A stretch of 64,000 nt of DNA from Alcanivoracaceae bacterium (GTDB lineage Bacteria > Pseudomonadota > Gammaproteobacteria > Pseudomonadales > Alcanivoracaceae), in NCBI GenBank assembly GCA_029213045.1, contig JARGPN010000010.1:248001-312000 (forward strand), given 5' to 3'. The position numbers were made by a program, and so were the translations under genes. This document shows positions 42,118 through 51,228 of this stretch, one piece after another. The first letter of the stretch is position 1; each line of letters opens with the position of its first letter. Under the pieces are notes generated by a model. That model saw only the letters and a list, made by a program, of their open reading frames with translations. It did no database searches and was not told where the DNA came from.

Positions 42118-42374
42118 GCGCTCAACAACACCGACTGGCGCAATAACACAATTTCATTGTTAGCTCGCGACAAGAATATATTTTTTTAATATTAGTTTGC
42201 CATACATCCTTTAACATCTTTTCTTAATTTACCTCTTGCAAAAATCACTACGAGATTCGGCTCACACTCTCATACAGAACTATCACGCAAATATAAGAAT
42301 TCGAACTTACGCTGCTATTCGTATTTTCTATACTCCGGCTTCATTCAGCGGATTAACTAATACGAGAGCGGATC

Positions 42375-43757
42375 ATGCAGACAAATAAAAAGTACTACTG
42401 GATAGCGCTGCCTTTTTTTGTAGCGCTCTCCGCGTGCGAAATTGAAATTCCAGAAAACTTGGATAGCAGCGAGACAGAAACTTCACTCGCCACAAGCGGT
42501 GGCTCAAACTCAACCGCACCATCATTACCTCCCGTCACACCCAGTGCACCAGATTGCACAACCAGATGTGATTTTGTTGGCTTGCTTACAGATACAAACA
42601 AACACACACCGCCTGGACGTAGCGCCCCCGCATTACATAGCTCTTATGTCGATCCGGTTTTTGCTACAACGGTAACGCGCATTACCGGCAGAGCGCAGGT
42701 CTCAGGCAGCAGCAGAATTCGCCACTATTACAGCAAGCAGAATCCGTTTAATGCGGACGATAGCTATGCGATTTTTCAAGCTGACGATGGCCACTGGTGG
42801 CTCTACAACGCTGCAACTTGGGAACCAATTACAACCGTTTCTGATTGGCCGCACGTGACCAATAGCGAACCAGAAATACAGTGGCATCCAACAAATCCAG
42901 ATTTATTCTATTTTTTAAAAGACGAAAATAAGTTCGCACGTTTCGAAATTTCTTCGCATACAACAACAATTCTTCACGATTTTGGCGATGACGGTTTCAC
43001 CCAAACCGCAGGTCGCCTAGAAGCCAATATGGATAAATCAGGGCGATTTTACGCAATGATTGGCAAAACAAGCGGCGGCACAAGTGAAGCGTTTGTTTAT
43101 GACGTCGTAAATGATCAGCTATCCCAACGCGTTAATGTTAACGCCATTGAACGTGAAGGTATTGACTGGATAAGCATAAGCCAGAACGGCAACTACGTTG
43201 TACTGATGGGTCACGATCATTCCTACGTATATGACTTTAACATGAACTATAAGGGACGTTTCCCTTCAGGCAGCTACGGACATGCTGATTTATGCAGTCT
43301 TTCGAGTGGGCGCGAAGTTCTCGTGTTTGATGGCGCCGATTATGAAGAAGCATCCGACGGTGACCGCTGGATAAATATGGCATACCTCGATACGGTCAAT
43401 GGCAATGACACGGGGCAAATTGATCCCATCGCCAAGATAGGTTGGAGCACCACACCGCACATATCGTGCCGTAATACCTCCTTTCCAGGCTGGGCGTTAG
43501 TATCGAACCAAGGCAACGGAAGCAACAATTTCGATAAGGAAGTTTATTGGGTGAAGTTAAGTGGCGAGGCGGATACACAACACGAAGTACGCAGGATTGC
43601 TCACCACTACTCCGATCGTGAGTCTGGTGGATATTTTGCTGAGCAACACGCGGTCACCAACAAAGACGGCACTAAGATTATCTATGCGAGCAATTACGGA
43701 AACGGTGAAGTGGCGGCTTACTACATAAATCTTTCAGAATTCCGCAGACCGCAATAA
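42375..43757 (+). CDS. Lipoprotein of unknown function, propeller-like, paralogue A
   Basis: The 460-residue product is a predicted lipoprotein (lipobox LSAC, Cys21), followed by a Ser/Thr/Pro-rich linker (~28-60) and one long beta-rich domain. It is clearly paralogous to the exported protein encoded at 44542-45798. Shared blocks are RxRHYY-K-NPFNAD, WHPT, GSYGH-DLC, VFDGAD, TPH-SCRN-FPGWAL and GGYFAEQHAVTN-DGTKI. The repeated short strands suggest a beta-propeller. I do not recognise a named family. The conserved histidines (GSYGHADL, TPHISC, EQHAV) could bind a metal, as in oligosaccharide lyases with propeller folds, but that is a guess. It is monocistronic after the suf operon, with GAGCGGA before the ATG. 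Confidence 0.7.
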   Translation: MQTNKKYYWIALPFFVALSACEIEIPENLDSSETETSLATSGGSNSTAPSLPPVTPSAPDCTTRCDFVGLLTDTNKHTPPGRSAPALHSSYVDPVFATTVTRITGRAQVSGSSRIRHYYSKQNPFNADDSYAIFQADDGHWWLYNAATWEPITTVSDWPHVTNSEPEIQWHPTNPDLFYFLKDENKFARFEISSHTTTILHDFGDDGFTQTAGRLEANMDKSGRFYAMIGKTSGGTSEAFVYDVVNDQLSQRVNVNAIEREGIDWISISQNGNYVVLMGHDHSYVYDFNMNYKGRFPSGSYGHADLCSLSSGREVLVFDGADYEEASDGDRWINMAYLDTVNGNDTGQIDPIAKIGWSTTPHISCRNTSFPGWALVSNQGNGSNNFDKEVYWVKLSGEADTQHEVRRIAHHYSDRESGGYFAEQHAVTNKDGTKIIYASNYGNGEVAAYYINLSEFRRPQ

Positions 43758-43786
43758 CAGTAAAAAACGTGGCACTGTCCCGGCGC

Positions 43787-44539
43787 TCAACCGCGCCCGG
43801 TCAGTGCATACCAAATCAGCCCTTTTAGCTCATGTAGCGCCGCTGAACTCTTCTCTAATGGACGTACAGAAGGAATCCACAAGCCGCCAAAATTAGGCCT
43901 AAATGCCTGCTGATCAACAGGCCAAGGGCATACCGGCATGCCTAAATTGCCAAATACTGAAAGCGCACGTGGCATGTGCATGGCAGAAGTCACCAGATAA
44001 AACCGCTCGGCGTTTACCTCTGCGAGGATTGACTTAACGCGCTGCGCATTTTGCCACGTCGTTTTCGATTGCCTTTCAAGCTTCATCCGATCACGTGGAA
44101 CGCCGGATTGATTGAGCAGAAGAGACATAAGATCAGACTCTTTTACTTCGCCATATCCGCCGCCACTCACAATGATATAAGGCTTCTCTTCAAGTTTTTG
44201 CCATAGCTTCAATGCAGAGAATGTCCTGACAAAGGTGGCCTCCATCAGCACTTCCACTTGATCAGGCTGGGCAGTGCTGCCTTTCTTTCCACCGCCGAGC
44301 ACTACAATAACATCGTCAGCGGAAAAGCCATCGCAGACTTGAGCCGCCCGATAATTTCTCTCGAGCAACCAAACCAAACTGTTCGCGCCGAGCGGCGATG
44401 TTAAGAACCAAAAAACCAACCAAGCCGCCAACGAAAAGCGCCAACGTTTGTGCTGACTGCGCCACAGAGAAAAGGTTATCCATGCCCAGGCGAGCATCAT
44501 CAGCGCCAGAGGCTCTATAAGCAGCTTAAAATATTGCAT
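43787..44539 (-). CDS. YdcF/ElyC/SanA family (DUF218) membrane protein
   Basis: A 250-residue protein with two N-terminal membrane helices (~8-26 and ~36-58) and a periplasmic DUF218 domain (VIVVLGGGKKG, YIIVSGGGYGE, YLVTSAMHMPRAL). Members such as ElyC affect peptidoglycan and undecaprenyl-linked envelope synthesis. As the last gene of the exopolysaccharide operon, a role at the lipid-carrier stage is plausible. The start is two bases past the stop of the propeller-like gene upstream. Confidence 0.82.
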   Translation of the reverse strand: MQYFKLLIEPLALMMLAWAWITFSLWRSQHKRWRFSLAAWLVFWFLTSPLGANSLVWLLERNYRAAQVCDGFSADDVIVVLGGGKKGSTAQPDQVEVLMEATFVRTFSALKLWQKLEEKPYIIVSGGGYGEVKESDLMSLLLNQSGVPRDRMKLERQSKTTWQNAQRVKSILAEVNAERFYLVTSAMHMPRALSVFGNLGMPVCPWPVDQQAFRPNFGGLWIPSVRPLEKSSAALHELKGLIWYALTGRG

Positions 44540-44541
44540 TA

Positions 44542-45798
44542 TTATTTGCTCGGCAGCTCTATCAAGTACTCATCAACTTGCTCGCCATTCCAATTGCTGG
44601 AAAAGAGAATTTTTGTTCCATCACGGTTGGTAACGGCATGCTGTTCTGCAAAATAACCACCCTTTTTTCGGCTTGAATGGTGATGTGCGACTCGGCGTAT
44701 TTCGCCGGAGCCATCAAGCTTCAACCAAAAAATCTCAAAATTCATGTTCTTGTAGCGCTCGCTCCAGCTATCGCTACCTTGCGTAGAAATAAGCGCCCAA
44801 CCTGGAAAGTCAAAGTTACGGCATGAAACGTGTGGAGTAGCCCCCCAGCCAATGCGGGTGCCAATTTCGAGCTTTCCTGAATCTAACCAAGCGATATTAA
44901 TATTACGATCACCGTTGAGCTGTAAATCAGCGCCGTCAAATACCAGCGCCTCCCGTCCCGACGGCGTTAAACACAGATCGCCGTGGCCGTAACTGCCTTC
45001 GGGCAATGTGTGCAAGAGCTTTAAGTCTCGATCAAATACCCGGCTAAACCCTTCGCCCATGGTCACGACAAATTTTCCAGACGGACTAACACTGATCCAG
45101 TCATTCACCCAGCGTGGATCCACTTCTTTTCGGGATATTATTTTTCGTTCGTTGAGATCGACCAACGCGATCTCTGTCTTTTTATTTTTAGTATTTCCCG
45201 CCACGGCATAGACGGTCATATCTTTATCCGGATTTCCTTCCATCATGCCGCTTGCTGCAATGAAACCGAATTTTTCCATATCCAACAGCAATTCCTTTTT
45301 CCCAGTTTTAGCATCGAGCCAAAACATCCGAGAAATGTTGTATTCGCTGCCGAAATCCACCAAAAATATCTTATCCTTATCTGTTGGATGCCAATGCACC
45401 TCTGCATCGCTGCTGCCCAGAGGCAAATAGCGCACAGGCTCCCATGTAATAGTGTCGAACACCCAGTTGTACCCATCGCTCGACACAAACACCGCACGGC
45501 TTTCGTCGGCATTAAACGGATTGCGCTTCGCATAATAGTGTCGTAGACGCTCAACCCCCTTTACCTGACTAATATCGGTAACTCGAGTTATCTTGCTGCC
45601 GAAGTCAGGGTCTCGAATGCTTTCGTGCAGCGCGGGCTTTTTAACGTCTGTAATGTCTACGACATTCTTATGCGACGGGAACTCGGACAAATCCGGCTCG
45701 GCCGTGACGGCACCTGGCAGCAACACTACCAACGTAACGAAGGTAAACGCGTGCAACGAAATCGACCTACGACAAAGACGAGAGATAAACGGCTTCAT
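44542..45798 (-). CDS. Exported protein of unknown function, propeller-like, paralogue B
   Basis: The 418-residue product has a signal peptide (~1-33, VTA cleavage) and one beta-rich domain paralogous over its whole length to the lipoprotein at 42375. Shared motifs are LRHYYAKRNPFNADES, VHWHPTDKD, GSYGHGDLC, VFDGADL, TPHVSCRNFDFPGWAL and GGYFAEQHAVTNRDGTKI. It lies inside the exopolysaccharide operon between a glycosyltransferase and the YdcF-like gene, so it probably acts on, binds or exports the polysaccharide in the periplasm. No recognised family; lyase-like activity is only a hypothesis. A GTG one codon upstream is also possible. Confidence 0.7.
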   Translation of the reverse strand: MKPFISRLCRRSISLHAFTFVTLVVLLPGAVTAEPDLSEFPSHKNVVDITDVKKPALHESIRDPDFGSKITRVTDISQVKGVERLRHYYAKRNPFNADESRAVFVSSDGYNWVFDTITWEPVRYLPLGSSDAEVHWHPTDKDKIFLVDFGSEYNISRMFWLDAKTGKKELLLDMEKFGFIAASGMMEGNPDKDMTVYAVAGNTKNKKTEIALVDLNERKIISRKEVDPRWVNDWISVSPSGKFVVTMGEGFSRVFDRDLKLLHTLPEGSYGHGDLCLTPSGREALVFDGADLQLNGDRNINIAWLDSGKLEIGTRIGWGATPHVSCRNFDFPGWALISTQGSDSWSERYKNMNFEIFWLKLDGSGEIRRVAHHHSSRKKGGYFAEQHAVTNRDGTKILFSSNWNGEQVDEYLIELPSK

Positions 45799-46888
45799 CA
45801 CCTTCCACCCATTGCTTACGAGAGAAAAGTCGCTCCACTCTTAAACGAGATTCGCGGCCCATTGTTAGGTACTTCTCATCTTTGTGCATGGCAAGCATTG
45901 CGTCAGCCAACGCATCAACATTGCCTGCATCAAATAAAATACCAGAGACATTTTCATCTACCACTTCGGGACATCCTCCAATACGTGGCGCGATCACCGC
46001 CCTTCCGGCAGCCATTGCCTCTCGCGCCGCAAGCGGAAAAGATTCACGGGTGGATGACAATACAAACACATCAAATATAGAAAGGAAGTCGGGAATGTTA
46101 CGCTTCACACCAGTGAAGATTACTCTGTCGCCCATCGCCAGCTGCTCGGCTTGCTGATGAATCTCCTCGCGCAATGGGCCGTCTCCAACAATCATTAGTC
46201 GTGCATTTGGAATTTGCTTTTGAACTTTTTGAAAAGCGGGAAGCAAATATTTATGGCCTTTCTCCTCAGAAAGACGCGCAACAATTCCAAAAATAACATC
46301 CTTGGATTTGTCGAGGCCATACTCATCCAGCACCGCCTGTGCCGGGGGCTGCGGTAAGAACTTATCGGTATCAATACCACTATGAATGACCACACTATGC
46401 TCCGCCTGCAAACCTGACGACAGCAAACGATTACGCTCGTAATGTGACTCGAAGATCACCTTATCGCAGGCCGCGCGAAGCAACCATCCACCATACCGAA
46501 AATGCATTGGATTATGAATATTGTGAATGGTGGTAATTATCGGCAATCGTTTTCCGGAGACCCTATAAGAAAATGGAAGCAGCCTACAGGCGACCAACGC
46601 AACGAGTGTTGTCCGTACGGATTGTGGTGCAAGCACTTCAATATTGTTTTCAATAATGATGCGTCGCAACTTTTTCGCTGCGCGCCATAAACCTAAGACC
46701 CCACGAAAGTGGAAATCAGTCTCGATAAAGTTAACACCGAGTTTTTCTAATTCGGGCAGTAACTCACCGGTTTGCGTTGCCAAGAAAACCGTGTGGCCCC
46801 GTGCGGTGAGATCTGGCCCAAGCGCCAACATATCTGACTGAACGCCGCCAACACCGAATGGCTCTGTCATTAAGTACAACAATCGCAC
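45767..46888 (-). CDS. Glycosyltransferase family 4
   Basis: A cytoplasmic GT-B glycosyltransferase of 373 residues. The N-terminal domain opens with the RLLYLMTEPFGVGGVQSDML loop. The C-terminal GT1/GT4 domain shows IVARLSEEKGHKYLL and the E-x7-E motif in STRESFPLAAREAMAAG. It adds one sugar, of unknown identity, to the repeat unit of the operon's polysaccharide. It starts with GTG at 46888 after AGGGAG. Its end overlaps the next gene by about 30 bases. Confidence 0.88.
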   Translation of the reverse strand: MRLLYLMTEPFGVGGVQSDMLALGPDLTARGHTVFLATQTGELLPELEKLGVNFIETDFHFRGVLGLWRAAKKLRRIIIENNIEVLAPQSVRTTLVALVACRLLPFSYRVSGKRLPIITTIHNIHNPMHFRYGGWLLRAACDKVIFESHYERNRLLSSGLQAEHSVVIHSGIDTDKFLPQPPAQAVLDEYGLDKSKDVIFGIVARLSEEKGHKYLLPAFQKVQKQIPNARLMIVGDGPLREEIHQQAEQLAMGDRVIFTGVKRNIPDFLSIFDVFVLSSTRESFPLAAREAMAAGRAVIAPRIGGCPEVVDENVSGILFDAGNVDALADAMLAMHKDEKYLTMGRESRLRVERLFSRKQWVEGDEAVYLSSLS

Positions 46889-46954
46889 TTGCTTCTCCCT
46901 ATCCTACTACTTCAGCTACGAAGCGTATCGCTCACGTCAAACGCTCCGGCCTTG

Positions 46955-47788
46955 CTATTTTGCGTGGGCGGCTCTCGCAAATTGCCGCTGCCGCCGAACG
47001 TGCAACATCACGTGCATAAAATCGAAGGCGCCATCGAGCTTTAACCGAAATGACGAAATATCATCACGGTCTGTGATCTCCGTGCGTCGCAACCAATAAC
47101 GATTAGCGCCTAAATAATTGACGCCCGGAGAAACCGTCACCGCCGCAATATATCCCGCTTCTTGTACATACCGCGCCTCTCTGTCTGTCACATCACCAGA
47201 TGGATAACAAAATATTCCATTATGAGACATTCCTGCTCGGGCAAAATCATTCAGACACCCTGATATTTCCTCGACACTTTGCTCATCCGGCAGACGACTT
47301 AAATAGGGATGAGTGCGTGAATGCGCCCCCACCTCATTACCCTCATGGGCTTGCCATTGCTCTATTTCGCGCCAATCCATATGCAAATTTTTCGGCGGGT
47401 TCGCGTAACGGGGGTGTTGCATTTTTCGCGCCGCAAAACCGGTGGTAATAAATACAGTCGCAGGAAGACTAAATTCTTTTAGTACCGGCAACGCATGAAC
47501 CAAGTTGTCGTGATAGCCATCGTCAAACGTAATCACCACAGTATTGCGCGTGATCTTGCCGCTCGCCAATTCGGTAAGCGCTTGAGACATCGGAATCACG
47601 CGATAGCGCTTTGCTAAGAATTCCATCTGTTGGCGAAAAAGAGAGGGTGATACCGTGAGTTGATCATACTCAGGTAGCGAGTCCACCCTGTGATACATCA
47701 AAATGCGGATACCTGGGCTGCCCAGATTTGCTAGCCGAGCCATCGGCCAACAGATCCATGCCAGAATCGTCCTTAACGAAACCTTCAT
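46955..47788 (-). CDS. Polysaccharide deacetylase (NodB family), first
   Basis: A 277-residue carbohydrate esterase 4 protein. The metal-binding motif TFDDGYHDN and the second motif AHSRTHPYLS are both intact, and a hydrophobic N-terminal segment suggests membrane attachment or export. It probably removes N-acetyl groups from a sugar in the polysaccharide. The ATG at 47788 overlaps the upstream glycosyltransferase stop by four bases. Confidence 0.87.
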   Translation of the reverse strand: MKVSLRTILAWICWPMARLANLGSPGIRILMYHRVDSLPEYDQLTVSPSLFRQQMEFLAKRYRVIPMSQALTELASGKITRNTVVITFDDGYHDNLVHALPVLKEFSLPATVFITTGFAARKMQHPRYANPPKNLHMDWREIEQWQAHEGNEVGAHSRTHPYLSRLPDEQSVEEISGCLNDFARAGMSHNGIFCYPSGDVTDREARYVQEAGYIAAVTVSPGVNYLGANRYWLRRTEITDRDDISSFRLKLDGAFDFMHVMLHVRRQRQFARAAHAK

Positions 47789-48915
47789 TCCTTCCCTCTC
47801 CGCGAACCTAGGCAACCTGATTGAGTTTGCCTATACAAATCTTCATAGGCACGGCTTAACGCTTCAGCGCTATAGTGCTTTTGAACGCGAGCCAACGCCG
47901 CACTGCCGTATTCACTTCGAAGCGCGTCACTTCTTAGAACATCTGCTAGCGCGGATACCATAGCGTCCTGGTTTCCCGGCTCAACCAGAAGCCCTTCCTT
48001 TTGATTTCGTATCACATCAGGAATACCACCGACATGATGCGCAACCACTGTTTTTCCTAGCGCCATCGCCTCCAACAACGCCATCGGCAACCCCTCCCAT
48101 TTCGAAGGAATAACCAGCACGTCTATAGCGGCAAGCATCTGCGGCACATCACGCCTAAATCCGGTAAAACAAACCGTTTCGTCAAGTTTTAACCGAGTCA
48201 CATCCTGACGCAGCGCTTCAAGATCAGGGCCATCACCGATAAATAAGCACTGCGCAGCCACACCACGATCACGCAGTTCGGCTAAGCAATTAAGTAAATA
48301 GGATTGGCCCTTTACTGGCTCTAAACGCCCAAGCACTGCCATCACGGGTAGTGAAGGGTTCAGTGAAAACTCAGATTTTAAGTCCACCGGAGAAATATTC
48401 TCGAACCGCTCGAGATCCACTCCGTTTGCTAAGGTGATAACACGCTTGTCTGAGATACCGTCTTTATTAATTAATTTTTCTGCTACAAGGGTCGTACAGG
48501 CAACTAGAGATGTAGTCACTTTCGCCAACATCTTATCAACAATTCTATGCGGCCATTTCTGCCAGCTATTGACGCTATGCACGGTAGAATAAACCTGAGG
48601 AACAAGTGCTAGGCGTGCTGCTAACCTGCCCCATGTATCAGCAGTAAAAAGGTGGGTATGTACGACCTGCGGTTGTTTGTGACGCAACCACCGCCACAAT
48701 CGCCATAACATACTGATATCGACCCCGGGCTTTTTTCCTAAAATAGTAACGGGCACGCCCAGTTCACGAATATTTTTTTCGAACTCCCCGCCCTCAACCA
48801 GACACAGCACTTCATATTCAAAGCCCGAGCTGCGATAGCGCAAAATTTCGCATAATAAGCGTTCCGCACCATCCGGCGGCAAGCGATCAATAATATGCAC
48901 AACGCGGGCAATCAT
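47785..48915 (-). CDS. Glycosyltransferase family 4
   Basis: A GT-B glycosyltransferase of 376 residues. It begins VVHIIDRLPPDGAERLLCEI, a typical GT4 N-terminal glycine loop, and carries VLGRLEPVKGQSYLL and the donor-binding PSKWEGLPMALLEAMALG near the C-terminus. Donor and acceptor are unknown. It overlaps the upstream O-antigen-ligase-like gene by four bases (ATGA). Confidence 0.88.
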   Translation of the reverse strand: MIARVVHIIDRLPPDGAERLLCEILRYRSSGFEYEVLCLVEGGEFEKNIRELGVPVTILGKKPGVDISMLWRLWRWLRHKQPQVVHTHLFTADTWGRLAARLALVPQVYSTVHSVNSWQKWPHRIVDKMLAKVTTSLVACTTLVAEKLINKDGISDKRVITLANGVDLERFENISPVDLKSEFSLNPSLPVMAVLGRLEPVKGQSYLLNCLAELRDRGVAAQCLFIGDGPDLEALRQDVTRLKLDETVCFTGFRRDVPQMLAAIDVLVIPSKWEGLPMALLEAMALGKTVVAHHVGGIPDVIRNQKEGLLVEPGNQDAMVSALADVLRSDALRSEYGSAALARVQKHYSAEALSRAYEDLYRQTQSGCLGSRRGKE

Positions 48916-50504
48916 TTACGCACACCACCTGAAGGCCCGCGTGACTCACCTTTTCGAACGGAGTGTGTGGTTTCACCTGTAGTAGCAATTTCTCCTTCCG
49001 TTGTATTATCAGGCGTCACTTCAGTCGCCACTCTCACTTTCCTCGCCGTGGGCACTTTTAGTTCCGCAAACAGATGTCCGAGCACCGCCAAGAAAATCCA
49101 AACGTATGCGCACACTTCAATGTTCACCATGCGCGAGCCAAACATGTTAATAACGACCACTGCGGCAGACATTCCTATGCCCGCTAGGCCTAAACTTCGT
49201 GCGAAACCGTCTACCGCCTTACGCCACACCGCATAGCCGAATCCAAATAGGCACGCTAGTGCTGCCAGAAAAGCTATCAATGCAGGAATACCCATCTGCG
49301 AGCTGACAAACAAAAACATGTTATGCGTATCGGATTCGTGCACCTCGACAGTCGTATAGCGTCCCTTAAAATATTGAAACGCCTTAAATCCCTTTCCAAG
49401 GATTGGACTTTCCACCGTCATTTTAATTGCTGCGTCCCACAAGATCAGTCGAGTTTGAGAGCTCGCATCAATTTGCTCAGAGTGCGTACCTTGCACCGTG
49501 GTCTGCGCCATACGGTCGCGCAATGACGAAGGCACAAGTTGTGGAAACTGCGACACGATAAGCGCTAGCAATAAAATAGCGAGCACAACGTACCGCAAGC
49601 CGCGGAACCATGTCATCGCCGCAACGGAAGCACCAAGCGCCAAATACGCGCCGCGTGAAAACGTTGCCAACAATACCTTTGCAATTGTCGCCAACCACGG
49701 CAACAACATCCAACGGCGCACCTCAAAGGGCTTAATGGCAATAATGGCGACGAGGATACTGGAGACATAAACCAAAAAAGCGCCGAAATCATTCGGCTGC
49801 ATTTGCGGGCCTAGAACTCGGCTTTTTTCGAGAGAATCAAGCCCTGATTTCTCGAGCATTTCTTGCACACCAAATACAAGAACAATTAGGGAACCGACAA
49901 GCATATACACAGCAACGCGGCGAGCCATGCCTCCGTCCGCAATTAAATTCACAAATGCGAAGTACACTAGAAATATATCAATCCACGCTTTAAATTCGAG
50001 TGGCACGTAGCTGATCAGATATGCGAGACCAATATAAAAAATAACCGTAATGCCAGAAAAAATGCTGAGAAGCGCCCAAATCAACATTGGCGTTGTACCT
50101 GGCACCTTGCGCCAAATTAACGTATTACGTTGAAATGCGTGGTAGACCCAAAAAAACAACAGCGCCATCAACAGTAGGTTCGTTCCATTGACGCCAGGAA
50201 AAATTGCAGCGGGAAAAACGCGGGCTAACGGTATATAAACTAAAGCAACAGCCAAGAGTGTTTCAGGGCTTTTGAAAGATCGTACGAGTAGCATCAACCC
50301 AATTAATGCTCCGCCACCGAAGAGAACAAATTTGGGTAACTGAATCGAAAGTAATAGCGGCGGAGCCAACAACAGCATCGGCCAAATTAAGAAAGACAGA
50401 GTCCTTTTAATTTCAGCTATATCGAGCCTGCTTGTCTCCTCAGACGCAATCGGAGGAGGAGCCTTCTTTACAGTCCTAACTCCGGAGGAGGCGGTATAGG
50501 CCAT
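48912..50504 (-). CDS. O-antigen ligase/polymerase-like membrane protein
   Basis: A polytopic membrane protein of 530 residues with about ten to twelve helices. The Wzy_C-type periplasmic loop lies after TRLILWDAAIKM, with the conserved GKGFKAFQYF and the ESDTHNMFL histidine segment. Such proteins polymerise or ligate undecaprenyl-linked repeat units. As the only candidate in the visible operon it is probably the polymerase. The C-terminal tail (~480-530) is polar and Thr-rich. It overlaps the upstream deacetylase by 29 bases. Confidence 0.85.
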   Translation of the reverse strand: MAYTASSGVRTVKKAPPPIASEETSRLDIAEIKRTLSFLIWPMLLLAPPLLLSIQLPKFVLFGGGALIGLMLLVRSFKSPETLLAVALVYIPLARVFPAAIFPGVNGTNLLLMALLFFWVYHAFQRNTLIWRKVPGTTPMLIWALLSIFSGITVIFYIGLAYLISYVPLEFKAWIDIFLVYFAFVNLIADGGMARRVAVYMLVGSLIVLVFGVQEMLEKSGLDSLEKSRVLGPQMQPNDFGAFLVYVSSILVAIIAIKPFEVRRWMLLPWLATIAKVLLATFSRGAYLALGASVAAMTWFRGLRYVVLAILLLALIVSQFPQLVPSSLRDRMAQTTVQGTHSEQIDASSQTRLILWDAAIKMTVESPILGKGFKAFQYFKGRYTTVEVHESDTHNMFLFVSSQMGIPALIAFLAALACLFGFGYAVWRKAVDGFARSLGLAGIGMSAAVVVINMFGSRMVNIEVCAYVWIFLAVLGHLFAELKVPTARKVRVATEVTPDNTTEGEIATTGETTHSVRKGESRGPSGGVRK

Positions 50505-51228
50505 GATATCCCTGATTCCCTAATAACTTCTTAAGCACCAGCTTAATCCAATGGACCACATAAATGCGCCCCCAAAGAGTTGTGCGCCCTTCTATGAGGC
50601 CCGCCAACCAATCATTACCGGTATCAGCGCGTACCGCTATACGCGGTTCGATGATCAACGCCTGATTTGGTTCGTCGTGCCCAAGCATATCGATGTCGAA
50701 TGTCTTCAAACGTCCGGGCTCAGAGGTGAAGCAAAACTGATATCCGGCACGCTTAGCCAGTTGCACCTCACGCCGACCGAAGCGTCCACCAGGAAACGAT
50801 AACGTGGTCACCTTCACGCCCAGCCTGTCTTCAAGAATCGACTTACTGATCGCAAGTTCGTCAACGCATTGCTGCTCGGTTAAATCCGGCAAAAACCGAT
50901 GTGTTAACCCATGCGTGCCAACTTGATGTCCAGCCAAGACAAGCGCCCGCAGTTGTTCCCAGTCGCAATACCCTGGCGTGCCAATAAGTTCAGGCGTCAC
51001 AAAAAATATCGCTTTCCGCTGAAACTCTTTAAGCAACGGCAACGCAGAGTAGTACCACCCTGCATCACCATCGTCGAACGTTAGCTGCACGGGTTTGCCG
51101 TTTAGCAGAGAAAGATGTTCGGCGAAGGTGGATTCAGAAATTGCGTAGGGAAGATCCTCAGCCGGCATATTACTGACAGAATGATGCGCGCTGAATATCC
51201 CGTGGTACATCAATGCAATAGTGTTCAC
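50476..51228 (-). CDS. Polysaccharide deacetylase (NodB family), second
   Basis: A 250-residue NodB-type enzyme. It opens with IALMYHGIF, has QLTFDDGDAGWYYSALPLLKE with the catalytic Asp-Asp pair, then VGTHGLTHRFLPDL and LSFPGGRFGRREV. No clear signal peptide is present, so it may act on the lipid-linked intermediate in the cytoplasm or be exported by another route. It is coupled to the GT2 gene by a four-base overlap. Confidence 0.85.
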   Translation of the reverse strand: MNTIALMYHGIFSAHHSVSNMPAEDLPYAISESTFAEHLSLLNGKPVQLTFDDGDAGWYYSALPLLKEFQRKAIFFVTPELIGTPGYCDWEQLRALVLAGHQVGTHGLTHRFLPDLTEQQCVDELAISKSILEDRLGVKVTTLSFPGGRFGRREVQLAKRAGYQFCFTSEPGRLKTFDIDMLGHDEPNQALIIEPRIAVRADTGNDWLAGLIEGRTTLWGRIYVVHWIKLVLKKLLGNQGYHGLYRLLRS

